From Thermopolyspora flexuosa (lineage in GTDB: Bacteria; Actinomycetota; Actinomycetes; Streptosporangiales; Streptosporangiaceae), in assembly GCF_006716785.1 (NCBI RefSeq), contig NZ_VFPQ01000002.1, positions 186,001 to 250,000 on the forward strand: 64,000 nucleotides of DNA, written 5' to 3'. The position numbers and the translations under genes are program-made. The number at the start of each line of letters is the position of its first letter. The stretch's first letter is position 1. A model generated the notes under the pieces. The model did no database searches. It was not told the origin of the DNA and saw only the letters and a program-made list of their open reading frames with translations. Below, one piece after another: positions 34,038 to 43,034 of the stretch.

Positions 34038-34670
34038 ATGACCGAGGAACGGGTCGTGCTCGTCGACGCCGCGGGACAGGCGGTCGGCAGCGCGCCGAAG
34101 AGCGCCGTGCACGGGCCGCGGACGCCGCTGCACCTGGCCTTCTCGTGCTACGTGTTCGACGACGACGGCCGGGTGCTGCTGAGCCGCCGTGCGCACCACA
34201 AGATCACATGGCCCGGGGTGTGGACGAACAGCTGCTGCGGCCACCCCCTGCCGGGCGAGCCGGTGGCGGCCGCGGTCGCCCGGCGGCTCGCGTTCGAGCT
34301 GGGGCTCGAGGCGAGGTCGCTCGACCTGCTGCTGCCCACCTTCTCGTACCGGGCGACGATGGAGAACGGCACCGTCGAGCACGAGCTGTGCCCGGTCTAC
34401 CGGGCGGTCACCTCGGGCACGCCGCGGCCGAACCCCGCGGAGGTCGCGGACGTGCGGTGGCTGCCCTGGGCGGAGTTCGCGGCCGCGGTGCGCACCGGCG
34501 TGCTCGCCCCGCCCGCGGACGGGACCGGGCCCGCCCCCGAGGCGGCGCCGGTCTCCCCGTGGTGCCGGCGCCAGGTGCCGCTGCTCGACCGGCTCGGGCC
34601 GGACCCGCTCGCCTGGCCGGTCGCGGACGAGTCCGCGCTGCCGCCCGCGGCCCGGGCCGGCCTCGGCTGA
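34038..34670 (+). CDS. idi: Isopentenyl-diphosphate delta-isomerase, type I
   Basis: Idi interconverts IPP and DMAPP for isoprenoid synthesis. The 210-residue Nudix-fold protein has the active-site cysteine in TNSCCGHPLPGE (about residue 65), metal ligands in HHKITWPGVW, and the acidic ATMENGTVEHELCPVYRA with the catalytic glutamate. ADVRWLPWAEF is also typical. The ATG at 34038 follows GAGG closely; upstream in-frame codons lack similarity. It lies alone between the divergent MFS gene and convergent ino1. Confidence 0.93.
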   Translation: MTEERVVLVDAAGQAVGSAPKSAVHGPRTPLHLAFSCYVFDDDGRVLLSRRAHHKITWPGVWTNSCCGHPLPGEPVAAAVARRLAFELGLEARSLDLLLPTFSYRATMENGTVEHELCPVYRAVTSGTPRPNPAEVADVRWLPWAEFAAAVRTGVLAPPADGTGPAPEAAPVSPWCRRQVPLLDRLGPDPLAWPVADESALPPAARAGLG

Positions 34671-34718
34671 ACCGCCGCAGGCGCCCGCGGCGGCCGTGCC
34701 GTACCGGCACGCGAAAGG

Positions 34719-34750
34719 GCCCCGGCCGCGCGCGGCCGCGCGACCGGGGC
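34719..34750. terminator. Hairpin between convergent idi and ino1
   Basis: GCCCCGG (34719-34725) pairs with CCGGGGC (34744-34750), and the stem continues as CGCGCG/CGCGCG after one mismatch around a CGGC loop. Its position between two stop codons suggests a bidirectional terminator. Confidence 0.65.
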
Positions 34751-34801
34751 ACGGGCTTGGTCACGGCGGCCGGGCTCACCGGCGCGCCGGGACGCGGAAG
34801 G

Positions 34802-35881
34802 TCAGCGCTCGACCTCGCCGCGGATGAACTTCTCCACGGCCTCGAGGGCCTCGTCGTCGGAGTACTGGATCGGCGGCGACTTCATGAAGTACGCGGAGGC
34901 GGACAGCAGCGGGCCGCCGATGCCGCGGTCCTTGGCGATCTTCGCCGCGCGGATGGCGTCGATGATGACGCCCGCCGAGTTCGGCGAGTCCCACACCTCG
35001 AGCTTGTACTCCAGGTTGAGCGGCACGTCGCCGAACGCGCGGCCCTCCAGGCGCACGTAGGCCCACTTGCGGTCGTCGAGCCACGGCACGTGGTCGGACG
35101 GGCCGATGTGCACGTCCGCCTTCTTCATCTCGTGCGGGATCTGCGAGGTGACCGACTGGGTCTTGGAGATCTTCTTCGACTGGAGCCGCGAGCGCTCCAG
35201 CATGTTCATGAAGTCCATGTTGCCGCCGAAGTTGAGCTGGTACGTGCGCAGCAGCTCAACGCCGCGGTCCTCGAAGAGCTTGGCCAGCACGCGGTGCGTG
35301 ATCGTGGCGCCGACCTGGGACTTGATGTCGTCGCCCACGATCGGCACGCCGGCCTTGGTGAACTTGTCGGCCCACTCCGGGTCGGAGGCGATGAACACCG
35401 GCAGCGCGTTCACGAACGCCACACCGGCGTCGAGGGCGCACTGGGCGTAGAACCGGGTCGCCTCCTCCGAGCCGACGGGCAGGTAGCAGACGAGCACGTC
35501 GGTCCGCGTCTCCTTGAGCACCTTGACGACGTCGACCGGGTCCTCGTCCGATTCGTCGATGACCTGGCGGTAGTACTCGCCGAGGCCGTCATAGGTGTGG
35601 CCGCGCTGCACCGGCACCCCCAGCGGGGGCACGTCACAGATCTTGATGGTGTTGTTCTCCGAGGCGACGATGGCCTCGGAGAGGTCACGACCGACCTTCT
35701 TGGCGTCCACGTCGAACGCGGCGACGAACTCGACGTCGCCCACGTGGTAGTCGCCGAACCGCACGTGCATCAGGCCCGGTACCCGGGTGCCCGGGTCGGC
35801 GTCCTTGTAGTAATGCACGCCCTGCACCAGCGACGCGGCACAGTTGCCGACGCCGACGATGGCTACGCGCACCGAACCCAT
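34802..35881 (-). CDS. ino1: myo-Inositol-1-phosphate synthase
   Basis: Ino1 converts glucose 6-phosphate to inositol 1-phosphate, the first step toward phosphatidylinositol and mycothiol. The 359-residue prokaryotic-type enzyme has the NAD-binding [47 protein letters not shown], and [19 protein letters not shown]. The C-terminus is [18 protein letters not shown]. It is followed on the same strand, 27 bp upstream, by its PadR-family neighbour, so the two probably form one operon. Confidence 0.95.
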   Translation of the reverse strand: MGSVRVAIVGVGNCAASLVQGVHYYKDADPGTRVPGLMHVRFGDYHVGDVEFVAAFDVDAKKVGRDLSEAIVASENNTIKICDVPPLGVPVQRGHTYDGLGEYYRQVIDESDEDPVDVVKVLKETRTDVLVCYLPVGSEEATRFYAQCALDAGVAFVNALPVFIASDPEWADKFTKAGVPIVGDDIKSQVGATITHRVLAKLFEDRGVELLRTYQLNFGGNMDFMNMLERSRLQSKKISKTQSVTSQIPHEMKKADVHIGPSDHVPWLDDRKWAYVRLEGRAFGDVPLNLEYKLEVWDSPNSAGVIIDAIRAAKIAKDRGIGGPLLSASAYFMKSPPIQYSDDEALEAVEKFIRGEVER

Positions 35882-35908
35882 CGCACTCGCTCCTTAATGG
35901 TCATCGTG

Positions 35909-36601
35909 TCAATCGGAATTGGGTGCCTCTGCACCATCTGGTGGTGACGGGAGTCCCTGCCGATCACTGGGCCGCTCCTCGGCCCGCCGATCCCGCCCGT
36001 CCCGGGTGCCGGCCTCCTCGGAGGTGTGCGCGGCGTCGTCCTTGCGCTCGGCGCCCTGCTGCCGCTCGGTCGCGATGAGTTCGTTCAGCCAGCGCACCTC
36101 GCGCTCAACGGACTCCAGACCGTGCCGGTGCAGTTCGAGCGTGTAGCTGTCGAGGCGCTCACGGGTCCGGGCGAGAGCCGTGCGGACGCTGTGCAGACGT
36201 TCCTCGAGGCGGCTGCGGCGGCCCTCCAGGATGCGCAGCCGTACCTCGGCCTCGGTGTGGCGGAAGAAGGCGAAGCGAACGCCGAAGCCCTCGTCCTCCC
36301 AGGCCGACGGGCCGGACTGGGTGAGCAGCTCGTGCAGGCGTTCCTTCCCCTCCGCGGTCAGCTTGTAGACGATCTTCGAGCGGCGGCCGGTGAGTGGCGG
36401 GGCGTCGGCCGGGCGCTCCTCGGCGATCAGCCCTTTGGCGAGGAGCTGCCGTAGGCACGGATAGAGCGACCCATAAGAGAAGGCACGGAACATACCGAGC
36501 AGCGCGTTCAGACGTTTACGCAGCTCATAGCCGTGCAGGGGGGTCTCGTGCAGGCACCCGAGCACGGCCAGCTCCAGCACCTCGCTTCGCGCGCCGGCCA
36601 C
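35909..36601 (-). CDS. PadR-family transcriptional regulator (upstream of ino1)
   Basis: The 230-residue protein has a PadR winged helix: LELAVLGCLHETPLHGYELRKRL, then FSYGSLYPCLRQLLAKGLI and RSKIVYKLTAEGKERL. A Vir_act_alpha-like coiled region (about residues 110-190) and an acidic, disordered tail follow. The GTG at 36601 is chosen, 8 nt after GGGAGG; the annotated-length alternative at 36610 overlaps that site. It precedes ino1 in a likely two-gene operon, as in other actinobacteria where it regulates inositol synthesis. Palindromes at 36641 and 36666 are probable autoregulatory operators. Confidence 0.9.
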   Translation of the reverse strand: MAGARSEVLELAVLGCLHETPLHGYELRKRLNALLGMFRAFSYGSLYPCLRQLLAKGLIAEERPADAPPLTGRRSKIVYKLTAEGKERLHELLTQSGPSAWEDEGFGVRFAFFRHTEAEVRLRILEGRRSRLEERLHSVRTALARTRERLDSYTLELHRHGLESVEREVRWLNELIATERQQGAERKDDAAHTSEEAGTRDGRDRRAEERPSDRQGLPSPPDGAEAPNSD

Positions 36602-36640
36602 TGGAACCACCTCCCGCCTCGTGCTCGGCCTATCCTCCCG

Positions 36641-36686
36641 ATGTATCGCCCTGATACATCACGAGGATACGTCGGGCCGACATATC
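36641..36686. promoter_or_regulatory. Probable PadR operators
   Basis: A perfect inverted repeat ATGTATC-5-GATACAT lies at 36641-36659. A second, imperfect palindrome (GATACGTCGG / CCGACATATC type) lies at 36666-36686. The first matches the ATGT-8-ACAT pattern bound by PadR proteins. Both lie upstream of the padR-ino1 operon. Confidence 0.75.
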
Positions 36687-37146
36687 GCGCAATCATGGTT
36701 TAGGGCAGGGCGCGGGGCGCACACGGGGTTCCGAGATCACTTCTTTGCCCGGCGGAGCGCGGGAAGAACGTGACGTACGACACTCGGGAGCACCTTTCGG
36801 TCATTTCCGTCGTGGCGGGTGCCCCGTGATCACCGATCGCGTCCGGAGCGCTACGGTACGGCTCACCTGCGGCCTTGCGACGGCGGGACGGCCTGCGAAT
36901 CCCCTGAATTCCCCGGCCTGCGGTCCCGGCGTCTGCCAATGTTGTTCTCGGCACAACTGACGTTCTCATCCATCCTCGGCGGGGGCGGGCCCGCCGGGCC
37001 GCGACGGAGCGGGCCGGAGGACCGGGCCCGAGGCGGAGGATCGCGGAGGATCCTTTCCTGTCTCACAGGCCCGGTTTGTCGGGGTACGCTCTCGCCCTGC
37101 CGAGTGATGTGGTGACCGCAGACCGCCAAGGACCGAACGAGGACCC
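36687..37146. promoter_or_regulatory. Upstream region of the penicillin-binding protein gene
   Basis: No gene is visible in these 460 bp between the padR operators and the PBP start. It presumably carries the PBP promoter and perhaps the start of the padR transcript. I see no strong repeats or terminators. Confidence 0.4.
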
Positions 37147-40122
37147 GTGAGTTACAACAGCTACGGCCCCGAGCCGAGCGGGCGCCCCGGCCACGTCGAG
37201 GGGCGGCCCGGTGCGTCGGCACCTGCGGGGCGGCGCCGTCGCCCGCCCCAGGGATCCACGACGAGCCAGCCGTACGGCGGTGAGCAGCCGATGTACCCCC
37301 GCACCGCCGGTCCGGCGCCGCGCCAGGCAGGCCCCGCCGGGGGCCGTGCCGTCACGGGTTCGCCCGGCGCGCCGCGGCCGCAGCAGCAGCGGCGGCCCGA
37401 GGCGGCCTACGAGGACACCCAGGCGATGGCCGCGGTCCCCGACTCCGGACCGGTGCGCGGCGGCGCGCCTGGCCGCGCCCCCCAGGCGCCGCCGCCGGGC
37501 CGCGCGCCCATGGCGGGCGCCCCGGCGGGCCGCAGGGCTGCCCCCGGCGCACCGGCGGCGGACCCCGGCGCCCAGGCGACCCAGGTGATGCGGCACGGGG
37601 CGGGCGGCAGGCCCGGCCCGGCGGCGGACCCCGGCGCCCAGGCGACCCAGGTGATGCGGCACGGGGCGGGCGGCAGGCCCGGCCCGGCGGCCGACCCGGG
37701 CGCCCAGGCCACGCAGGTGATGCGGCACGGCGCCGAGGGGCGGACCGTTCCGGGGCGGCGGCGCGCCAACGCGATGGACGGCCCAGGCGGCCCGCACGGA
37801 CCGGACGGCCCGGGCCGGGGCCGCGGCGGCCGGGGCGGCGGCGGTGGCGGGTTCGGCGGTGACGACGGGTTCGACGACGAGCTCGACGACGAGCCGCGCC
37901 GTACCGGCTGGCGCCGGTTCATTCCGAGCTGGAAGATCGTGCTCGCCTCGATCGCGGTGCTCGTCGCCGGCGTGTTCGGCATGGTCGCGGTCGCCTACGC
38001 CAACACGCCGCTCCCGGTGGTGAAGCAGGAGCAGGCGCTCGCGCAGGGCTCGATCATCTACTACCGGGACGGCAAGACCGAGATCGCGCGGCTCGGCCGT
38101 AAGCGGGAGATCGTGCCGATCAGCAAGGTCCCGCTGCACGTGCAGGACGCGGTGATCTCCGCGGAGAACCGGTCCTTCCGCACCGACGCCGGCATCGACC
38201 TCAAGGGCATCGCCCGGTCGGTGTGGATGACGGTCACCGGCCAGCAGATCCAGGGTGCGTCGACCATCACCCAGCAGATGGTCCGCAACTACTACGACGG
38301 CCTCAGCCAGGAGCGGTCGGTGACCCGGAAGATCAAGGAGATCTTCGTCGCGATCCGCGCCGACCGCGAGATGACGAAGGACGAGATCCTTCAGAACTAC
38401 CTCAACACCATCTACTTCGGCCGCGGCGCGTACGGCATCCAGGCCGCCGCCCAGGCCTTCTTCAAGAAGGACGTCAGCAAGCTCACCGTCGCCGAGGGCG
38501 CGTACCTCGCGGGCCGCATCCAGAACCCCGACCGGTTCGACCGCGCCGAGCAGTCGGGCAACTGGGCGCCGACCAAGGAGCGGTTCGAGTACGTCATCAA
38601 GGGGATGGCGACGGACGTCGACCCGCAGAAGTACGGCAACCTGCTCAACACGGCGAAGTTCCCGAAGATCGCGAAGAAGGACGACACCGAGATCTACCGC
38701 GGCATCCGCGGCTACATGATCGACATCGTCAAGCGGGAGCTGAAGGAGCGCGCCTCGATCTCCGAGGAGGACCTGCACACCGGCGGCTACCGCATCGTCA
38801 CCACCTTCGACCGGCGGCTGATGAAGGCGGCGAAGGAGGCCGTCGAGAAGAACCTCAAGCCGCTCGGCGACAAGTACGTGCGCGCGATCATGGCCGCGGT
38901 CGACCCGAACAACGGCCGCGTGATCGCCTTCTACAGCGGCCGGGACTACCTGAACAAGCGGTACGGCTTCGTCAACAACGCCTTCGACGCGCAGAAGCAG
39001 GCGGCCTCGGCGTTCAAGCCGTACGTGCTCGCCGCCTGGCTCGAGGCGGGCTACAGCGTGCGCAGCTACGTGTCCGGCAAGGGCCCGGTGGAGCTCCCCG
39101 GCACCCGGCCGATCAAGAACTCGCACGACGTCGGCCCGGCGGTCCGCATCGACAAGGCCACCGCCGAGTCGGTGAACACCGCGTTCGCCACGATGGCCCA
39201 GGAGGTCGGCCTCGACGCGGTGATCAAGATCGCCGAGCAGGCGGGCCTCAGCCGGAAGAACCTCGAGCAGGCCCGCCGGGACCACTCCTACGCGCTGTCC
39301 ATCGGCTCGAACCTCGTCACGCCGGTGCAGCAGGCGGGCGGCTACAGCATGTTCGTCAACGGCGGCAAGCACTACGCCCCGCACGTGGTCATCTCGGTGA
39401 AGACGGTCGACGGCAAGGTCGCCTACAAGGAGAACATCCCGGCGACCCAGGTGATCAGCCCGGACACCGCCGCCGACGTGACGTACGCGCTGAAGGAGGT
39501 CGTCAAGTCCGGCACCGCCCGGGGCCTGACCGTGCCGGGGCACGAGATCGCGGGCAAGACCGGTACCAACGACGACAGCAAGGAGGCCTGGTTCGTCGGG
39601 TACAGCGCCCACGTCTCCGCCGCGGTCGGCATGTACAAGGAGGTGCCGCAGACCGACCCGAAGACCGGCAAGGTGCTCCGCGACGCCAACGGCGTCCCGC
39701 TGCCGAAGGAGGTGCCGCTGCCCGGCGGCATCGCCGGTGGCGGCACGCCGTCCCACATCTGGCGGGACTTCATGATCGCGGCGATGGCGAACAAGGAGCC
39801 CAAGCCGCTGCCCACGGCCGTGTTCGCGGGCGAGGAGCACAACCTGGTGGCGAAGCCCGAGCCGAAGCCGACCCCCGATCCGGAGGACCCGTTCGGCGAC
39901 CCCGGCGGCACGGAGTGCCTCCCCGGCGACTTCGGCTGCACCGGCGGTGGCGGCGGCAACGGTGGCTTCGGCGGCGACGACGGCTTCGGCGACCCCGGCT
40001 TCGGCAACGACAACTTCGGCGACCAGCCGGGATCGCCGGAGGACGGTACGTTGATGGACGGCGGCCTGCTCAACAACGCCGGTCCGGCGGGGCACGAGGC
40101 ACGGCCGGCCGGCGAAGGGTGA
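37147..40122 (+). CDS. Class A penicillin-binding protein (transglycosylase-transpeptidase)
   Basis: The 991-residue bifunctional enzyme polymerises and cross-links peptidoglycan. A cytoplasmic N-terminus of about 260 residues is rich in Pro/Gly/Arg and holds three 22-residue repeats. One membrane helix follows (IVLASIAVLVAGVFGMVAVAY, about 264-286). The GT51 domain has the catalytic glutamate in SAENRSFRTDAG (about 340) and QGASTITQQMVRNYY. The transpeptidase has SAFK (about 621), SVN and KTGTNDDSKEAWFVGY. A Gly/Pro/Asp-rich tail ends it. The GTG at 37147 follows GAGGA. Confidence 0.95.
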   Translation: MSYNSYGPEPSGRPGHVEGRPGASAPAGRRRRPPQGSTTSQPYGGEQPMYPRTAGPAPRQAGPAGGRAVTGSPGAPRPQQQRRPEAAYEDTQAMAAVPDSGPVRGGAPGRAPQAPPPGRAPMAGAPAGRRAAPGAPAADPGAQATQVMRHGAGGRPGPAADPGAQATQVMRHGAGGRPGPAADPGAQATQVMRHGAEGRTVPGRRRANAMDGPGGPHGPDGPGRGRGGRGGGGGGFGGDDGFDDELDDEPRRTGWRRFIPSWKIVLASIAVLVAGVFGMVAVAYANTPLPVVKQEQALAQGSIIYYRDGKTEIARLGRKREIVPISKVPLHVQDAVISAENRSFRTDAGIDLKGIARSVWMTVTGQQIQGASTITQQMVRNYYDGLSQERSVTRKIKEIFVAIRADREMTKDEILQNYLNTIYFGRGAYGIQAAAQAFFKKDVSKLTVAEGAYLAGRIQNPDRFDRAEQSGNWAPTKERFEYVIKGMATDVDPQKYGNLLNTAKFPKIAKKDDTEIYRGIRGYMIDIVKRELKERASISEEDLHTGGYRIVTTFDRRLMKAAKEAVEKNLKPLGDKYVRAIMAAVDPNNGRVIAFYSGRDYLNKRYGFVNNAFDAQKQAASAFKPYVLAAWLEAGYSVRSYVSGKGPVELPGTRPIKNSHDVGPAVRIDKATAESVNTAFATMAQEVGLDAVIKIAEQAGLSRKNLEQARRDHSYALSIGSNLVTPVQQAGGYSMFVNGGKHYAPHVVISVKTVDGKVAYKENIPATQVISPDTAADVTYALKEVVKSGTARGLTVPGHEIAGKTGTNDDSKEAWFVGYSAHVSAAVGMYKEVPQTDPKTGKVLRDANGVPLPKEVPLPGGIAGGGTPSHIWRDFMIAAMANKEPKPLPTAVFAGEEHNLVAKPEPKPTPDPEDPFGDPGGTECLPGDFGCTGGGGGNGGFGGDDGFGDPGFGNDNFGDQPGSPEDGTLMDGGLLNNAGPAGHEARPAGEG
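37561..37740 (+). repeat. Tandem 66-bp repeats in the PBP N-terminal tail
   Basis: Units begin at 37561, 37627 and 37693; the third is diverged and incomplete. Each codes for DPGAQATQVMRHGAGGRPGP-type sequence, 22 residues per unit. An earlier EDTQAMAAVP near residue 95 resembles the TQVM core. Confidence 0.9.
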
Positions 40123-40186
40123 CGGGCGGGAACGCGCCCCGCGGCGGGTGGCCGCCGCGGGCCGAGAGCCACCGGGGAGGCCGGGC

Positions 40187-41572
40187 ATGAGCGAGACGGA
40201 GCGGGGGACGTCGACCGTGCGGTCCGACGGCCCCCGGCCGGCCGTTCCGTGGTCGCGGCGGCTCGCGCCGTACCTGCCGTTCGGCATCTTCGCCGTGCTC
40301 GGCGCGCTGCTCGCGTACCTGTGGAAGGCGCCGTGCCGGTACGGCGGGGCGTGGAACGACAACGCCGGGCAGTTCCTCAACTTCTGCTACACGGACATCT
40401 ATCCGCTGTGGTGGAACGAGCGGCTCGCCGAGGGCGCCGTGCCGTACTTCGGCCACCCGGTCGAGTACCCGGTGGGCATCGGCTTCGTGATGGAGCTCGG
40501 CCGCCGGATCGTCGGCCTGCTGCACACCCCGACGGCCGCCGACCCGGCCGGCGGCGTGCTGTTCTACGACGTCACCGCGTTCCTCATGGCGGTCTGCCTG
40601 CTGGCGGGCGTGCTGCTCACCGCGGCGCTCGCCGGGCCGGGGCGGCGGAGCGACGCGCTGTGGTTCGCGCTCGCGCCCGGCGTGATCCTCACCGCGTACA
40701 TCAACTGGGACCTGCTGTGCGGCGCGCTCACCCTCGGCGGCCTGTTCGCCTGGTCGCGCCGCCGCCCGCTGCTCGCCGGGGTGCTGCTCGGCCTCGCGGT
40801 GGCGACCAAGTTCTACCCGCTCGTGCTGTTCGGGGCGCTGCTCGTGCTCACCATGCGCACCCGGCTGTGGCGGCCGTTCCTGACCGCGCTCGGCGGCGCG
40901 GCCGGGGCCTGGCTGCTCGTCAACCTGCCGATCGCGCTGCTCGCCTTCGACGGCTGGAAGCGGTTCTACGTGTTCAGCGAGGAACGGCCCGCCGACTGGG
41001 GGTCGCTGTGGTACTTCTTCCAGAACAAGAACTGGCCGATCCTCGGTGACCCGGAGCTGCTCGACACGCTCGGCGTGGTCTCCCTCGCGCTGCTGTGCAC
41101 GGGGATCGCGGTGCTCGGGCTCGCCGCGCCCCGGCGGCCCCGGCTGGCGCAGCTGTGTTTCCTCGTGCTCGGCGCGTTCCTGCTCACCAACAAGGTGTGG
41201 TCGCCGCAGTTCGTGCTGTGGCTGGTGCCGCTCGCGGTGCTCGCCCGGCCGAACCGGGGGCCGCTGGTGCTGTGGCAGCTCGCCGAGATCTGGTACTTCC
41301 TGGCGATCTGGCTCTACCTCGTCGCGCTCTCCCCGGAGCAGGAGGCCCTCGGCATCAGCGCCGACACGTACTTCACCGCGGTGTGGGCCCGCGCGCTCGC
41401 CGTCGCGTTCCTCATGGCGCTCGTGGTGCGGGACATCCTGCACCCCGAGCGGGACCTGGTACGGCAGGGCGGCGTGGACGATCCGTGGGGCGGGGTGTTC
41501 GACCGGGCCGAGGACCGGTTCGTGCTCGACCTGGCGTCCGGCCGGGCGGTGTACCCGGCGGCGCGCTGGTGA
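40187..41572 (+). CDS. Polytopic glycosyltransferase, GT87/DUF2029-like
   Basis: The 461-residue protein has about 10-12 membrane helices. After the first helix (FGIFAVLGALLAYLW) comes an outer loop with YGGAWNDNAGQFLNFCYTD and YFGHPVEYPVG, with acidic residues in the place expected for the catalytic site of a lipid-phosphate-sugar-dependent GT-C enzyme. AVATKFYPLVLFG and NKVWSPQFVLWLVPL are typical of actinobacterial GT87-like mannosyltransferases. The ATG at 40187 follows GGGGAGG by 6 nt. It lies 64 bp after the PBP gene and 18 bp before another glycosyltransferase, so wall or lipoglycan synthesis is likely. The acceptor is unknown. Confidence 0.85.
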   Translation: MSETERGTSTVRSDGPRPAVPWSRRLAPYLPFGIFAVLGALLAYLWKAPCRYGGAWNDNAGQFLNFCYTDIYPLWWNERLAEGAVPYFGHPVEYPVGIGFVMELGRRIVGLLHTPTAADPAGGVLFYDVTAFLMAVCLLAGVLLTAALAGPGRRSDALWFALAPGVILTAYINWDLLCGALTLGGLFAWSRRRPLLAGVLLGLAVATKFYPLVLFGALLVLTMRTRLWRPFLTALGGAAGAWLLVNLPIALLAFDGWKRFYVFSEERPADWGSLWYFFQNKNWPILGDPELLDTLGVVSLALLCTGIAVLGLAAPRRPRLAQLCFLVLGAFLLTNKVWSPQFVLWLVPLAVLARPNRGPLVLWQLAEIWYFLAIWLYLVALSPEQEALGISADTYFTAVWARALAVAFLMALVVRDILHPERDLVRQGGVDDPWGGVFDRAEDRFVLDLASGRAVYPAARW

Positions 41573-41590
41573 GCCGGAGGCGGACCGCGG

Positions 41591-42901
41591 GTGGGGCTCG
41601 GCGACCGGCGGCGGGCGATGCGGTGGCGAAGGGTCGGGTGGCCGTATGTGGATCGGTTGCGCGAGCCGGACTGGGAGGCGCTGCTGCTCTGGCTGGCGAC
41701 CCGGCTCGGCGTCATCGTGCTCGGCACGGTGGGCGCGGCGATGCTCTTCCAGGACCAGCGGCTTCCGCCGTTCCTCGACCGGCTGCGACGGTGGGACGCC
41801 GAGCACCTCATCGAGATCGCGCGGTTCGGGTACGGCGGTGACCCGGCGCAGCCGCCGGACGCCGGCCTGCCCGCGTTCTTCCCGGGCCAGCCGCTCGCGC
41901 TCCGGGCGGTGCACGTGATCGTGCCGGACTGGGTGCTCGCCGGGGTGCTCATCTCGCTCGTCGCCGGGGGCGTGGCGATGGTCGCGCTGTCCCGCCTCGG
42001 CGAGCTGGCCGGGCCGCCCGGCACCGGGCGGTGGGCGGTGCTCGCGCTGTTGCTCTGCCCGACCTCGGTGTTCCTGTTCGCCGGGTACAGCGAGGCGCTG
42101 TTCCTCGCGTTCGCGATCCCGGCCTGGCTCGCGGCCCGGCAGGACCGGTGGCGGCTCGCCTGCCTGCTCGCGGCCGGGGCCTCGTGCGTGCGCATCACCG
42201 GGCTGTTCCTCGGCTGCGCGCTGATCGTCGAGTACGTGGCCGCCGGGCGGCGGCGGGCGGCGCAGGCGGCGGTGGCCGCCACCGCCGGTGCGCGGCGGCC
42301 GCTGCGCGTGGGGTCGGCGCCGGGCGGGGCGACAGCCGTACCGGTGGGGGAGGGCGAGCCGGGGGCGGCCGGGGAGCCGAGGGCCGCCGCGGGGGCCTGG
42401 TGGCGGCGGGCCGGGGGCGGGCCCGGCTGGCTGGTGGTGCCGTTCGTGCCGCTCGTGCTCTACTCGGCCTACCAGTACCTGCGGACCGGGGACCTGCTCG
42501 CCTGGAAGCACGCCCAGGAGGCGGGGTGGGGCCGGACGCTGGTGTGGCCGTGGGAGTCGTTCCTCACCACCTGGGAGCAGGCCACCGCGGACGGGCGGTT
42601 CGCCTGGGCGTTCCGGATGGAGATCGCCGGGGCCGTGGTGGGCGTGGCGGTCCTCGTCTGGCTGCTCGTGCTGCGGCGGTGGAGCGACGTCGTGTACGTC
42701 GGGCTGCAGCTCGCCGCGCTGCTCTGCTCGGCGTACTACCTGTCGATCCCGCGGTCGATGCTGCTGTGGTGGCCGGTGTGGATCGCGGTCGGCCAGGTGG
42801 CGGCGCGGCGCCCATGGGTCATGGCGGTGTACGGCGCGGTCGCCGCGCCGCTCATGGTGCTGAACACGCTGGCCTTCCTGCAGGGCGCCTGGGCGGGATG
42901 A
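41591..42901 (+). CDS. Integral membrane mannosyltransferase-like protein (PIG-V type)
   Basis: The 436-residue protein has about 9 membrane helices. The first outer loop has the WDAEHLIEIARFGYGG signature, with the acidic pair (RWDAEH) seen in PIG-V-type GT-C enzymes. It also has FFPGQPLALR, LLLCPTSVFLFAGYSEALF, and SIPRSMLLWWPVWI near the C-terminus. A Gly/Ala-rich cytoplasmic loop (about residues 215-275) is poorly conserved. The GTG start at 41591 follows GGAGG by about 10 nt; an ATG at 41618 is possible. It is coupled in position to the preceding GT87-like gene. Confidence 0.82.
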   Translation: MGLGDRRRAMRWRRVGWPYVDRLREPDWEALLLWLATRLGVIVLGTVGAAMLFQDQRLPPFLDRLRRWDAEHLIEIARFGYGGDPAQPPDAGLPAFFPGQPLALRAVHVIVPDWVLAGVLISLVAGGVAMVALSRLGELAGPPGTGRWAVLALLLCPTSVFLFAGYSEALFLAFAIPAWLAARQDRWRLACLLAAGASCVRITGLFLGCALIVEYVAAGRRRAAQAAVAATAGARRPLRVGSAPGGATAVPVGEGEPGAAGEPRAAAGAWWRRAGGGPGWLVVPFVPLVLYSAYQYLRTGDLLAWKHAQEAGWGRTLVWPWESFLTTWEQATADGRFAWAFRMEIAGAVVGVAVLVWLLVLRRWSDVVYVGLQLAALLCSAYYLSIPRSMLLWWPVWIAVGQVAARRPWVMAVYGAVAAPLMVLNTLAFLQGAWAG

Positions 42902-43034
42902 GGTGCCCGGATCCGCGGGATCCGCGCGATCGTCCACGGCCGGTGCGTAACAATCCAGAGAAGTTATCCACAGACTGTGGATCTTCGGGTGTGTAATTCC
43001 ACAGGGACCCGTATCGCCCGGGCGCGCCCGTGGG
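42902..43034. promoter_or_regulatory. Convergent intergenic region with inverted DnaA boxes
   Basis: A perfect DnaA box at 42964-42972 (plus) faces TGTGGATCT at 42977-42985, four bases apart. The core TCCACAGACTGTGGAT is identical to the pair at 8918-8934 near rsmG. It could also serve as a hairpin between the convergent genes. Confidence 0.55.

Noticed and set aside
32651-35947. An uninterrupted 1098-residue plus-strand frame
   Set aside because: It runs through the MFS gene, idi and ino1 in non-coding frames; long open shadows are expected at this GC content.
37063-42937. Two long minus-strand frames opposite the PBP and glycosyltransferase genes
   Set aside because: They are antisense to proteins with clear catalytic motifs and have no family similarity.
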